A stretch of 64,000 nt of DNA, from NCBI GenBank assembly GCA_033794685.1, contig JARAYZ010000001.1. The stretch is one strand, 5' to 3'. Below the pieces are notes generated by a model. It did no database searches and was not told the DNA's origin. It saw only the letters and a list, made by a program, of their open reading frames with translations. Source of the DNA: Lentzea sp033794685 (GTDB lineage Bacteria > Actinomycetota > Actinomycetes > Mycobacteriales > Pseudonocardiaceae). Shown one piece after another: positions 42,945-51,446 of the stretch (positions are counted from its first letter, which is position 1; each line of letters opens with the position of its first letter). A program made the position numbers and the translations under genes.

Positions 42945-45900
42945 CTAGGCGCGCGGCTTCTCGCGCATCTCGAAGGTCTCGATGATGTCTTCCAGCTTGA
43001 GGTCGCTGTAGTTGCCGAGCGTGAGACCACACTCGAAACCTTCGCGGACCTCGGTGGCGTCGTCCTTGAACCGCTTGAGCGAGCTGATCGGGAGGTTCTC
43101 CGCGATCACCTTGCCGTCACGGAGCAGGCGAGCCCTGGCGTTGCGACGGATCTCGCCCGACAGGACCATGCAACCCGCGATCGTGCCGACCTTGGAGGAC
43201 TTGAAGACGTCGCGAACCTCGGCGCGGCCGAGCTGGACCTCTTCGTACTCCGGCTTGAGGAGACCCTTGAGTGCCGCCTCGATCTCGTCGATCGCCTGGT
43301 AGATGACCGTGTAGTAACGGACGTCCACACCCTCGCGGTTCGCGAGCTCGGTCGCCTTGCCCTCGGCCCGGACGTTGAAGCCCAGGACGATGGCGTTACC
43401 GGCCACGGCGAGGTTGATGTCGCCTTCGGTGATGCCACCGACACCGCGGTGGATCACGCGCAGCTCGACGTCGTCGCCGACCTCGATCTTCATGAGCGCG
43501 TCCTCGAGGGCCTCGACGGTACCCGAGTTGTCACCCTTGATGATCAAGGTGAGAGCGCTGGTTTCCTTGAGCGCTGCGTCCAGGTCTTCCAGGCTGACGC
43601 GCTTGCGCTTCGCCGCGTTGGCGGCGTTGCGGGTGCGGGCCTGACGACGCTCGGCGATCTGGCGGGCCACCCGGTCCTCGTCGACGACGAGGAACGAGTC
43701 ACCGGCGCGCGGCACCGAGGTCAGACCGATGACCTGCACCGGACGCGACGGGGTCGCGACGGTGACGTCATCGCCGTGCTCGTCGACCATGCGGCGCACG
43801 CGACCGTACGCGTCACCCGCGACGATCGAGGAGCCGACGCGGAGCGATCCGCGCTGGACGAGCACCGTGGCGACCGGGCCGCGACCGCGGTCGAGGTGCG
43901 CCTCGATCGCGACACCCTGGGCCTCCATGTCCGGGTTGGCCCGGAGGTCCAGCGAAGCGTCGGCGGTGAGCAGGATCGCGTCGAGCAGGCTGTCGATGTT
44001 GATGCCCTGCTTCGCCGAGATGTCGACGAACATCGTGTCGCCGCCGTACTCCTCTGCGACGAGGCCGTACTCCGTCAGCTGCTGACGGATCTTGGAGGGG
44101 TTCGCACCCTCCTTGTCGATCTTGTTGACCGCGACCACGATCGGCGCCTGAGCGGCCTGCGCGTGGTTGATCGCTTCCACGGTCTGCGGCATCACGCCGT
44201 CGTCGGCGGCGACGACGATGACCGCGATGTCGGTCGCGTTCGCACCACGAGCACGCATGGCGGTGAACGCCTCGTGACCCGGGGTGTCGATGAAGGTGAT
44301 GAGCCGCGGGTTGCCCTCGAGCTCGGTCTGCACCTGGTACGCACCGATGTGCTGGGTGATGCCACCCGCTTCGCCCTCGGCCACCTTCGCCTTGCGGATG
44401 GTGTCGAGCAGGCGGGTCTTACCGTGGTCGACGTGACCCATGACGGTCACGACCGGCGGGCGAACCTGCAGGTCGTCCTCGTCACCGGCGTCCTCGCCGT
44501 AGGTGATGTCGAACGTCTCGAGCAGCTCGCGGTCCTCCTCCTCGGGGGACACGACCTGCACGACGTAGTTCATCTCGGTGCCGAGCAGCTCCAAGATCTC
44601 GTCGGACACCGACTGGGTCGCCGTGACCATCTCGCCCAGGTGGAAGAGCACCTGCACGAGCGACGCCGGGTTGGCGTTGATCTTGTCGGCGAAGTCGGTC
44701 AGCGAGGCACCGCGCGGAAGGCGGATCGTCTCGCCACTGCCCTTGGGCAGGCGGACGCCACCGACCGAAGGCGCCTGCATGTTGTCCATGTACTCCTGGC
44801 GCTTCTGGCGCTTGGACTTGCGTCCACGACGCGCAGGACCACCCGGACGACCGAAGGCACCAGCGGTACCGCCGCGACCAGCGCCGCCGCCACCACCGGG
44901 ACGACCGCGGAAACCGCCGCCACCGGCAGGGGCACCGCCACCTGCGCCGCCGCCACCACCGGGACGGAAGCCACCGCCGCCGCCACCGCCGCCACCGGGA
45001 CGGAAGCCACCGCCGCCGCCACCGCCACCGCCGGGACGGAAGCCGCCACCGCCGCCACCGCCACCGCCGCCGGGACCTCCGCGGAAGCCGCCGCCACCGC
45101 CGCCGCCCCCACCGGGACGACCGCCGCCACCGCCGCCCCCACCGGGACGGCCACCGCCGCCACCGCCGGGACCAGGACGATTACCGGCCGGACGGTTGCC
45201 CGGCATCATGCCGGGGTTCGGCCGCGGGGGCATGTTGCCCGGGTTCGGACGGGGACCGCCCTGACCGGGGCCACCGGGACGAGGACCACCCTGACCGGGG
45301 CCGGGACGACCGCCACCCTGCGCTGCCGCAGGACGCGGGCCACCCTGACCCGGAGCGCCACTGGGGCGCGGGTTCGCCGGACGCGGGTCGCCGGGCTTCG
45401 GGCCGCCTGCGGGGCGGTCGCCGCCCTGCTCGGGCCGCGGGCCGGGACGGGGTCCGGGGCGCGCCGACGGAGCGTTGCCGCCACCGACGCCGAAGGGGTT
45501 GTTGCCAGGACGCGGGGCGCGCGGGCCTGCGGGCTTGGGAGCCTGCGTGCGCGGCGGCACCACGGACTGGGACTGCTGACCACCGGCGGCCGCGGCGGGT
45601 GCCTGCGGCTGCTGGGGCTGTTGAGGCTGCTGCTGCGGAGCCGGGCGCGGGCCGGGACGCGGTCCGCCACCCGGCTTGGTGCCGGGAGCCGGAGCGGCCT
45701 TGGGCTCAGCCGGAGCCGACGCGGCGGGTGCCGGTGCGGCGGCCGGAGCCTGGGGCTGGGCAGCGGGTGCCGGTGCGGGCGCCGCGGGGGCTGCCGGAGC
45801 CTGCGCGGCAGGAGCTGCCGGGGCGGGCTTCGGAGCCGGCGGGCGCGGGGCGGCCGGACGGGGTCCGGGCATGCCCTTGGGCGCAGCGGGCTTGTCGGCC

Positions 45901-46160
45901 GCAGGCTTCGACTCCGCCGGGGCGGCGGGCGCTGCTGCGGCAGCGGGTGCGGGTGCCTTGGGCTTCGGAGCGGACGGCTTGGGAGCCGGCTTCGAAGACT
46001 TGGCTTCGTAGGCGTCACGGAGCCGCCGGGCCACGGGGGCCTCGACGGTGGACGACGCGGACTTCACGTACTCGCCCTGTTCGGCGAGCTTGTTCAGAAC
46101 TTCCTTGCTCGTAACACCAAGCTCTTTTGCGAGCTCGTGCACGCGGGCCTTGCCTGCCAC
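42945..46160 (-). CDS. infB: Translation initiation factor IF-2
   Basis: A GTPase that delivers initiator tRNA to the 30S subunit. At 1071 residues it is a long form. The N-terminal IF2_N subdomain (1-52, KARVHELAKELGVTSKEVLNKL) is followed by a low-complexity region of about 400 residues: Ala/Pro-rich, then Arg-Pro-Gly, then RPGGGGGGGGGF-type repeats. The G domain begins near residue 569 (VMGHVDHGKT, DTPGHEAF, NKIDKEG) and the beta-barrel and C-terminal domains follow with FKSSKVGTIAGCMV. The start is GTG 46160 with AGGAG upstream. It follows ylxR by 87 bp. Confidence 0.98.
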   Translation of the reverse strand: MAGKARVHELAKELGVTSKEVLNKLAEQGEYVKSASSTVEAPVARRLRDAYEAKSSKPAPKPSAPKPKAPAPAAAAAPAAPAESKPAADKPAAPKGMPGPRPAAPRPPAPKPAPAAPAAQAPAAPAAPAPAPAAQPQAPAAAPAPAASAPAEPKAAPAPGTKPGGGPRPGPRPAPQQQPQQPQQPQAPAAAAGGQQSQSVVPPRTQAPKPAGPRAPRPGNNPFGVGGGNAPSARPGPRPGPRPEQGGDRPAGGPKPGDPRPANPRPSGAPGQGGPRPAAAQGGGRPGPGQGGPRPGGPGQGGPRPNPGNMPPRPNPGMMPGNRPAGNRPGPGGGGGGRPGGGGGGGGRPGGGGGGGGGFRGGPGGGGGGGGGGFRPGGGGGGGGGFRPGGGGGGGGGFRPGGGGGAGGGAPAGGGGFRGRPGGGGGAGRGGTAGAFGRPGGPARRGRKSKRQKRQEYMDNMQAPSVGGVRLPKGSGETIRLPRGASLTDFADKINANPASLVQVLFHLGEMVTATQSVSDEILELLGTEMNYVVQVVSPEEEDRELLETFDITYGEDAGDEDDLQVRPPVVTVMGHVDHGKTRLLDTIRKAKVAEGEAGGITQHIGAYQVQTELEGNPRLITFIDTPGHEAFTAMRARGANATDIAVIVVAADDGVMPQTVEAINHAQAAQAPIVVAVNKIDKEGANPSKIRQQLTEYGLVAEEYGGDTMFVDISAKQGINIDSLLDAILLTADASLDLRANPDMEAQGVAIEAHLDRGRGPVATVLVQRGSLRVGSSIVAGDAYGRVRRMVDEHGDDVTVATPSRPVQVIGLTSVPRAGDSFLVVDEDRVARQIAERRQARTRNAANAAKRKRVSLEDLDAALKETSALTLIIKGDNSGTVEALEDALMKIEVGDDVELRVIHRGVGGITEGDINLAVAGNAIVLGFNVRAEGKATELANREGVDVRYYTVIYQAIDEIEAALKGLLKPEYEEVQLGRAEVRDVFKSSKVGTIAGCMVLSGEIRRNARARLLRDGKVIAENLPISSLKRFKDDATEVREGFECGLTLGNYSDLKLEDIIETFEMREKPRA

Positions 46161-46247
46161 TGCTCTCCTAGGTCGTGAGGCCGGCGGGCAAGTCCCATCG
46201 ACCTCGTATTAACGTCGCGCGTTCATGTCTTCAGCTTCACGGCTGAC

Positions 46248-46598
46248 TCATGACGGGTCGACCTGCTTCCTCGATGCGTGTTGGCCATGGGGCTGTCCCG
46301 CGGCCAGTTTCTCGTGCTGCTCCACGTGCTCGCGCAGCGGAGCGACGTCGAGTGCTCCCTGGACCTTGAGGGCCCGTGGGAACGCCCGTCGCCGCTCGGC
46401 GTTGCGGAGACATTCGAGATCGAAATGCAACCAAGCACCTCGACCAGGAAGCCGCCGATGGACGTCCGGAACCACCGAACCGTCCACCGCGACCACTCGC
46501 AGCAGCTCAGAGGGCAACGTCCGCGTGCGGCATCCAATACACGTACGAACAGGGCCGATGTGCTGGGAAGCCGCTCCCGACGTTGAACCGTTGATAAT
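46248..46598 (-). CDS. ylxR: YlxR-family (DUF448) RNA-binding protein with apparent ATT start
   Basis: A protein of about 116 residues that contains the YlxR signature RTCIGCRTRTLPSELLRVV near residues 18-36 and the GRGAWLHFDLECL segment. YlxR proteins sit between nusA and infB and modulate RNase P or gene expression in studied bacteria. The frame is the same as that of nusA, whose TGA lies at 46614-46616. Between that stop and the RTCIGC motif there is no ATG, GTG or TTG. AGGGGA lies 4 nt upstream of an ATT codon at 46598, which I propose as the start (ATC follows directly). The first usual start codon, TTG 46517, would delete the conserved Cys motif. Confidence 0.8.
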   Translation of the reverse strand: MINGSTSGAASQHIGPVRTCIGCRTRTLPSELLRVVAVDGSVVPDVHRRLPGRGAWLHFDLECLRNAERRRAFPRALKVQGALDVAPLREHVEQHEKLAAGQPHGQHASRKQVDPS

Positions 46599-46613
46599 TC
46601 TATCCCCTGGAGC

Positions 46614-47627
46614 TCATTCAGCCGAACCGGAGGTGACCGCACCGGCGGCCGGAGCCTCCGCATCGCTGCGGATGTCGATGCGCCAGCCCGTCAGACGGGC
46701 GGCCAGGCGGGCGTTCTGCCCCTCCTTGCCGATCGCCAGCGAGAGCTGGAAGTCCGGCACCACGACACGGGCCGTCTTGGCACGCTCGTCGACCACCTTC
46801 ACCGACACGACCTTCGCTGGTGACAACGCATTCCCGACGAAAGTGGCCGGGTCGTCGGAGTGGTCGATGATGTCGATCTTCTCGCCACCGAGCTCGTGCA
46901 TGACGTTGCGCACACGGGCACCCATGGGGCCGATGCAGGCGCCCTTGGCGTTCACTCCGGCAACCGTTGATTTCACCGCGATCTTCGAACGGTGACCTGC
47001 CTCACGTGCCACCGCGGGGATCTCCACGGTGCCGTCCGCGATCTCCGGGACCTCGAGGGCGAACAGCCGCCGCACGAGGTTCGGGTGGGTGCGCGAAAGA
47101 GCGATCTGCGGGCCCTTGGCGCCGCGCGACACGCTCACGACGTAGCACTTGACGCGCTCGCCGTGGTTGTACTGCTCGCCCGGCACCTGCTCGGCCGGCG
47201 GCAGCACGCCCTCGGTGTCGCCGATCTGGACGACGACCATGCCGCGGGCGTTCGCGCGGGCGTCGCGCTGGACGACACCCGCGATGATCTCGCCCTCCTT
47301 GGTGGCGAACTCGCCGAAGGTGCGCTCGTGCTCGGCGTCGCGCAGGCGCTGCAGGATGACCTGCCGCGCCGTGGTGGCCGCGATGCGGCCGAAGCCCTCA
47401 GGAGTGTCGTCCCACTCCTCCTGGACCGCACCGTCCGGCCCCAGGTCCTGCGCGATCACGCGCACGACACCGGTCTTGCGGTCGATTTCCACGCGCGAGT
47501 GCGCCGCGTGCCCTTCGGTGTGCTTGTAGGCGGTCAGCAGTGCTGACTCGATCGCCTCCAGGACCGTCTCGAAGGGGATGTCCTTTTCACGTTCGATCGC
47601 CCTCAGGGCGGCGATGTCGACGTTCAC
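46614..47627 (-). CDS. nusA: Transcription termination/antitermination protein NusA
   Basis: A 337-residue NusA of the actinobacterial short type without C-terminal AR repeats. Order: N-terminal RNA-polymerase-binding domain (1-120), S1 domain (about 125-195, EIIAGVVQRDAR), KH1 with IGPMGARVRNVMHEL, and KH2 with IGKEGQNARLAARLTGWRIDI. The GTG start at 47627 overlaps the rimP stop (GTGA) and matches VNVDIAALRAIEREK. The ylxR gene follows in the same frame after 15 nt. Confidence 0.96.
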   Translation of the reverse strand: MNVDIAALRAIEREKDIPFETVLEAIESALLTAYKHTEGHAAHSRVEIDRKTGVVRVIAQDLGPDGAVQEEWDDTPEGFGRIAATTARQVILQRLRDAEHERTFGEFATKEGEIIAGVVQRDARANARGMVVVQIGDTEGVLPPAEQVPGEQYNHGERVKCYVVSVSRGAKGPQIALSRTHPNLVRRLFALEVPEIADGTVEIPAVAREAGHRSKIAVKSTVAGVNAKGACIGPMGARVRNVMHELGGEKIDIIDHSDDPATFVGNALSPAKVVSVKVVDERAKTARVVVPDFQLSLAIGKEGQNARLAARLTGWRIDIRSDAEAPAAGAVTSGSAE

Positions 47628-48148
47628 CTCGGCTCCTCCTTCGGTGCTTTCCGAGTGAGCCGAGCCAGTTCCTCGACCGGCGGCTGCTTGAACTCGATCT
47701 CCATGACCGCGCGTTCGATGTGGCGGTACTCCACGCGTCGCAGCTCGTCCTTGTGCAGCAGCTCGACACCGGTCTCGTCGCACTCGCCGACCCGGCCGAA
47801 CCACTCGGCCTGGTCGGGCTGCTTGATCTTCACGAGACGCAGGTGAGCGCGCTTCCAGTGGCGCGGGCGCGTCAGGGGGCGGTCGACACCCGGCGAGGTG
47901 ACCTCGAGGGTGTACGGCCCGTTGATGATGTGATCGTGCTCGTCGAGAGCGGCGGAGACCACGCGGCTCGCCTCGGCGACCTCGTCGAGCCCGATGCCGT
48001 CCTCACCGTCCACGACGACCTTGACCAGACGGCGGCGCCCAGCCTGGTTCACGTCGAGCGCGTCGAGGTCGAAGCCGGCGGCTTCGAGAGCTTCCCGCAC
48101 GACGGGTGCTAGCTGCGCGGAAAGCTCTCCGCGCGGCGGGCTGGACAC
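47624..48148 (-). CDS. rimP: Ribosome maturation factor RimP
   Basis: A 174-residue protein for 30S assembly. Seen are the N-terminal alpha-beta domain (GFDLDALDVNQAGRRRLVKVVVDGEDGIGLDEVAEASR) and the SH3-like C-terminal domain (YTLEVTSPGVDRPL with the conserved SPG-D-RPL motif at about 82-95). First gene of the nusA-infB operon and divergent from the lipoprotein gene at 48268, with a 119-bp intergenic region that should contain the operon promoter. Confidence 0.96.
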   Translation of the reverse strand: MSSPPRGELSAQLAPVVREALEAAGFDLDALDVNQAGRRRLVKVVVDGEDGIGLDEVAEASRVVSAALDEHDHIINGPYTLEVTSPGVDRPLTRPRHWKRAHLRLVKIKQPDQAEWFGRVGECDETGVELLHKDELRRVEYRHIERAVMEIEFKQPPVEELARLTRKAPKEEPR

Positions 48149-48267
48149 GTGGTGTCTCCTTCAGTTCGAACGCATGAAAACCCCGGCCGACGCTGTTTCC
48201 GGCGGCCGTGGACGTTCAGACTATCTCGTTCGCCCGGCTCCCACCGACCCGCACGGCTGCTGGCACC

Positions 48268-48720
48268 ATGGGTCGCGTGATCTCCGAATCGGTCAGCCGC
48301 CGCCGTGTGCTGCTCGCGGTGGCCGCCGCACCGCTCGCCGTCGCGTGCACCGCAGAACCGCCGCCGCCACCGCCCCCGGACCCGCTGTCGGCCCTCGCCG
48401 CGCAGGCCCGTGCGGACGTCAAGCTGGCCCAGGCGCTGACGACGGTGCCGGCGGCCGCCGAGATCGCGAAGGCCCGGGAGACGCACGCCTCGCTGCTGCA
48501 GGCGGAGGTCGACCGCGAACGCCCGCCGCTGTCGTCCACGGCGCCGCCCGCACCCACCTCGCCTCCCACCCCGCCGGACCCGCTGGCCGCACTGCGCACC
48601 GCGCTCGACGAGTCGGTCCGCGAGGCCTCGGCGGTCGTCGCCTCGCTGCCCGCCCACCGCGCCGGCCTGGTCGGCTCGGTGGCCGCCGGCTGCGCCTCGC
48701 TGCGGGAGGTGCTCGCATGA
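48268..48720 (+). CDS. Small lipoprotein/Tat-like exported protein
   Basis: A 150-residue protein with a signal starting SVSRRRVLLAVAAAPLAVACT, that is, an RRR-containing n-region, hydrophobic core and lipobox VACT near residue 27. A run of seven prolines follows, then helical Ala-rich regions. Its second half has the look of part of a ferritin-like bundle, and it is coupled by ATGA to a DUF4439 gene. Such pairs lie next to rimP in many actinomycetes. ATG 48268 is used; GTG 48277 is equally possible. Confidence 0.75.
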   Translation: MGRVISESVSRRRVLLAVAAAPLAVACTAEPPPPPPPDPLSALAAQARADVKLAQALTTVPAAAEIAKARETHASLLQAEVDRERPPLSSTAPPAPTSPPTPPDPLAALRTALDESVREASAVVASLPAHRAGLVGSVAAGCASLREVLA

Positions 48721-49145
48721 GCGTCGACTCCGTCCAGACCGCGCTCGGCACCGAGCACGCGGCGCTCTGGACCTACGGCATGGTGTCGGCGTTCCTGAAC
48801 GACCAGGCCGCCGCCGTCGCGGAGGGCGCGAACCTGCACCGCGCGCGCAGGGACACGACCGAACGCTGGCTGCGCGACCGCAGCGCGACTCCGAACCCGC
48901 CCGCGGCGGCCTACCTGCCGCCGGCGCCGGTGTCGGACGGGCCTTCCGCGCTCGCCGCGCTCGTGGCCGTCGAGCAGGACACCTGTGCCGCGTGGCGCGG
49001 GGTGCTGGAGCGGACCGACGACTCCGCGCTGCGGACGTCGGCGCTGGAGGCGCTGACGACGGCCGCGGTGCGGGCGACGCGGTGGCGCAAGGCGGCCGGG
49101 TCGAACCCGGCATCGATCGCGATGCCGGGTGTCGCCTCGGGCTAG
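48717..49145 (+). CDS. DUF4439 ferritin-like protein
   Basis: A 142-residue four-helix-bundle protein (VQTALGTEHAALWTYGMVSAFLN..., with conserved E-H in helix 1 and AVEQDTCAAWRGVLERT in helix 3), the DUF4439 signature. The function is unknown; the fold suggests metal binding or a structural role. Its ATG overlaps the stop of the lipoprotein gene by 4 bp. The convergent neighbour begins 93 bp away across a hairpin. Confidence 0.85.
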   Translation: MSVDSVQTALGTEHAALWTYGMVSAFLNDQAAAVAEGANLHRARRDTTERWLRDRSATPNPPAAAYLPPAPVSDGPSALAALVAVEQDTCAAWRGVLERTDDSALRTSALEALTTAAVRATRWRKAAGSNPASIAMPGVASG

Positions 49146-49148
49146 GCC

Positions 49149-49223
49149 CTGTCCTGCCAGTCTCGTCGGGCGACAGCGGCGGCCGAGGGCCCGCGTCTCT
49201 CCCCTGACGAACTCGCAGGACAG
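49149..49223. terminator. Inverted repeat between convergent genes
   Basis: CTGTCCTGC at 49149-49157 and GCAGGACAG at 49215-49223 form a 9-bp stem with a large GC-rich interior that can fold further. It separates the DUF4439 gene from the convergent gene and probably terminates both. Confidence 0.45.
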
Positions 49224-49237
49224 CACCTAGTGACGCG

Positions 49238-49999
49238 TCACTGGTCCGCGAACGAGGTCGCGAGCCTGATCGCGTCGTTGGAGACCTTCTTCATCTCCTT
49301 GTTGTGCGCGAGCGCGTCCGGACCCTTGGTCGGCGAGTCGGACTCCACGATCACGACCAGCTGGTCGCGCTGCTCGGAGGCGTACCCGCCGTTGGCCAGC
49401 GTGACCAGCGGCGGCACGCTGATGGCCTTGTCCAGCACCAGGTCCTTGACGTTGCCGGTGCCGTCCTTCTGGGTCAGCTCCCGCAGTTGCCGCGCCTCGT
49501 CCGCCGTCTTCATCTTCACGACGGACACCGACGAGTACACGGTGCGGCCGTCCGGCAACTTGGCCGTGTAGAAGGCACGCGTCAGCTGGATGCACGGCGT
49601 GGTCTTGAAGAACGCCTGCGTCTGGCTCGTCGCGTGGGCCGCGCAGTCGCTGTCCTTCACCGGTTCCGGCAACTCCGGGACGGTGACGAACTCGAACTCC
49701 CCCGCGGTCTTCTGCGGTGGTGCGACCGGCTGGTCGACCGGGTCCGACGGCTGCAACACCCACCACACGAACCCGGACATCACCGCGACGCCGACGAGCG
49801 CCAGCGCCTTGCCCACCCACGTCGTCTTGCGCTGGGGCGGAGGCGGTGGCGGGGGCAGGTGCCCCTGACGGTTGTCCATGATCGACTGGAGCTTCACGAG
49901 CTCGTCGGCCGGGTACAACGGCGCGGTGTCGGTGGGCCTCGGTGGGAAGCGAGGCAGGTTCTGGGTCACCTCTTCAGGTGACTGGCGTGGTTCCGACAC
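49238..49999 (-). CDS. Membrane-anchored extracytoplasmic protein of unknown function
   Basis: A 253-residue protein starting at GTG 49999. An N-terminal cytosolic part (1-65) ends in a run of seven prolines, followed by one transmembrane helix (about 69-87, ALALVGVAVMSGFVWWVL). The outer domain of about 165 residues has two Cys (DSDCAAHATS and TPCIQLTRAFY) and the pattern YSSVSVVKMKTADEARQL, known from actinobacterial exported proteins of unknown function. No enzyme motif is visible. It lies 25 bp downstream of nothing on its own strand but follows the aminotransferase gene. Confidence 0.7.
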   Translation of the reverse strand: MSEPRQSPEEVTQNLPRFPPRPTDTAPLYPADELVKLQSIMDNRQGHLPPPPPPPQRKTTWVGKALALVGVAVMSGFVWWVLQPSDPVDQPVAPPQKTAGEFEFVTVPELPEPVKDSDCAAHATSQTQAFFKTTPCIQLTRAFYTAKLPDGRTVYSSVSVVKMKTADEARQLRELTQKDGTGNVKDLVLDKAISVPPLVTLANGGYASEQRDQLVVIVESDSPTKGPDALAHNKEMKKVSNDAIRLATSFADQ

Positions 50000-50024
50000 A
50001 AGGACCCACGGTAACGGACGGCAG

Positions 50025-50978
50025 TCATGCGAGCGCTTCGAGCACCCGGTCAACGTCCTCGATCGTGTTGTACATGTGACATGCATACCGTGTGCGACCT
50101 GCACGAACCGAGGACACGACCCCCTGAACGGGTGGCGTTGTGACCGAGACGATCGCCGAGCCGGTGGACGGCAGGCCCAGACCGGCCAGGAGGCGATCCG
50201 TCAGATTCACGCAGTGCGCGCGTACGGCTTCGAGGTCCAAAGAGGCCACCCACGGGAGCGCGACCGCCGCGCCGACATGGGAGAACCACGTCGGCGAGAG
50301 GTCGAACCGCCGTGCGTCCGAACGGAGCACAAGCTCGGTGCCGTAGTTCTCGCCGGTGCTGTACCAGTTGGCCGCCAACGGCTTTATGAACTCCATCCGG
50401 TCCGGCCGCACCGCCATCCAGGCCGCGCCACGCGGTGCCATCAGCCACTTGTAGGCCACGCCGACGACGAAATCGGCCCACGCCAACGACAACGGCCGCC
50501 AACCGGCTGCCTGCGACACGTCGAGCAGCACCGGTTTCCCGCTCGCCTGGAGCGCGTCGAGGTCCGCGATCGCCCCGTCCGCCGACTGGACCACGCTCAG
50601 CGCGACGAGGTCGGCTTCCTCCACTGTGGACACGATCCGGTGGCCGGCCGCGACGAACGGCAGCGTGACGCTCGTGAAGTCGCCGGGGTCGGTGTAGACC
50701 TTCGAGCCGGCCGGCAGCGACTGCGCGACCAGCGACACGAACTGCGAAACCGTTGCACCGCAGGCGACCGAGGTCGCGGGCACGCCGACCAGTCGTCCGA
50801 ACGCCTCGCGCGAGGTCTCCACGACCTCGTTGAACGTGGACGACGTGTCCTGGCCGCGCCGCCACCGTTCGTGAGACGCCATCACCGCGTCGGCGACGTG
50901 CCGCGGCGGCACACCGATGGACGCCGTGTTCAGGTAACCGGGCTCGACGTCGAAAACCGCTCCGAAGGCCTCACGCAT
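50025..50978 (-). CDS. Aminotransferase class V (PLP-dependent)
   Basis: A 317-residue cysteine-desulfurase-like fold-type I enzyme. PLP Lys is in GVAYKWLMAPRG near residues 178-189; the Asp/Gln pair that holds the cofactor is in LLDVSQAAGW. Additional patterns are GYLNTASIGVPP at the N-terminus and a final RTRYACHMYNTIEDVDRVL. The substrate is unknown; it may act on a small amino acid or be a kynureninase-like enzyme. Its start overlaps the end of the DUF4442 gene by 8 bp. Confidence 0.88.
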   Translation of the reverse strand: MREAFGAVFDVEPGYLNTASIGVPPRHVADAVMASHERWRRGQDTSSTFNEVVETSREAFGRLVGVPATSVACGATVSQFVSLVAQSLPAGSKVYTDPGDFTSVTLPFVAAGHRIVSTVEEADLVALSVVQSADGAIADLDALQASGKPVLLDVSQAAGWRPLSLAWADFVVGVAYKWLMAPRGAAWMAVRPDRMEFIKPLAANWYSTGENYGTELVLRSDARRFDLSPTWFSHVGAAVALPWVASLDLEAVRAHCVNLTDRLLAGLGLPSTGSAIVSVTTPPVQGVVSSVRAGRTRYACHMYNTIEDVDRVLEALA

Positions 50979-51435
50979 GCGCGAGCTGCTTGTCGCGCTT
51001 GCGGCGTGCGTAGACCTGCTTCTTCACCCGTGCGATCACGGCCCCATCCTGCCCGACGACATCCGTGTCGAACCAGATCAAGGCCTTCTCGCCGTCCCTG
51101 GTCTGGCCCAGGACCTCGGCGACGTGCTCGTCGGTGAGCCGGAACTCGGCGTACACCGTGCCGCGGCCGGGCGCGACGAACTCGATCTCACCGGCCCGGT
51201 CCCACACGACGTGCTCGCCCTTGAGCTGGTTGAACAGCAGCAGCACCCAGAACGGGTCGGTCATCGCGAAGAGCGACCCGCCGAAGTGGGTCCCGAAGAA
51301 GTTGCGGTTCCACGGACGCAGGCGCATCCGCACCCGCGCGTACCGGTAGTCCGGCGAGATCTCGACGACGCGGATGCCGGCGAACAGGAACGGCGGCCAC
51401 AGGTTCATCCCGAAGCGCAGGCGGCTTGCCTTCAT
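50971..51435 (-). CDS. DUF4442 hot-dog-fold protein (thioesterase-like)
   Basis: A 154-residue single-domain protein with the hot-dog landmarks RNFFGTHFGGSLFAMTDPFWVLLL and GEIEFVAPGRGTVYAEF, typical of DUF4442/PaaI-like thioesterases. The substrate is likely an acyl-CoA (inference). ATG 51435 is used, with the gene ending inside the aminotransferase start. The region upstream of ATG is T-rich (GTTTTTTATG) with no obvious Shine-Dalgarno sequence. Confidence 0.85.
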   Translation of the reverse strand: MKASRLRFGMNLWPPFLFAGIRVVEISPDYRYARVRMRLRPWNRNFFGTHFGGSLFAMTDPFWVLLLFNQLKGEHVVWDRAGEIEFVAPGRGTVYAEFRLTDEHVAEVLGQTRDGEKALIWFDTDVVGQDGAVIARVKKQVYARRKRDKQLAHA

Positions 51436-51446
51436 AAAAAACAGTG

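Noticed and set aside
46223..46663. Minus-strand 146-codon frame overlapping ylxR
   Set aside because: It is in another frame than the RTCIGCR motif and rich in Ser/Arg; the YlxR frame explains the region.
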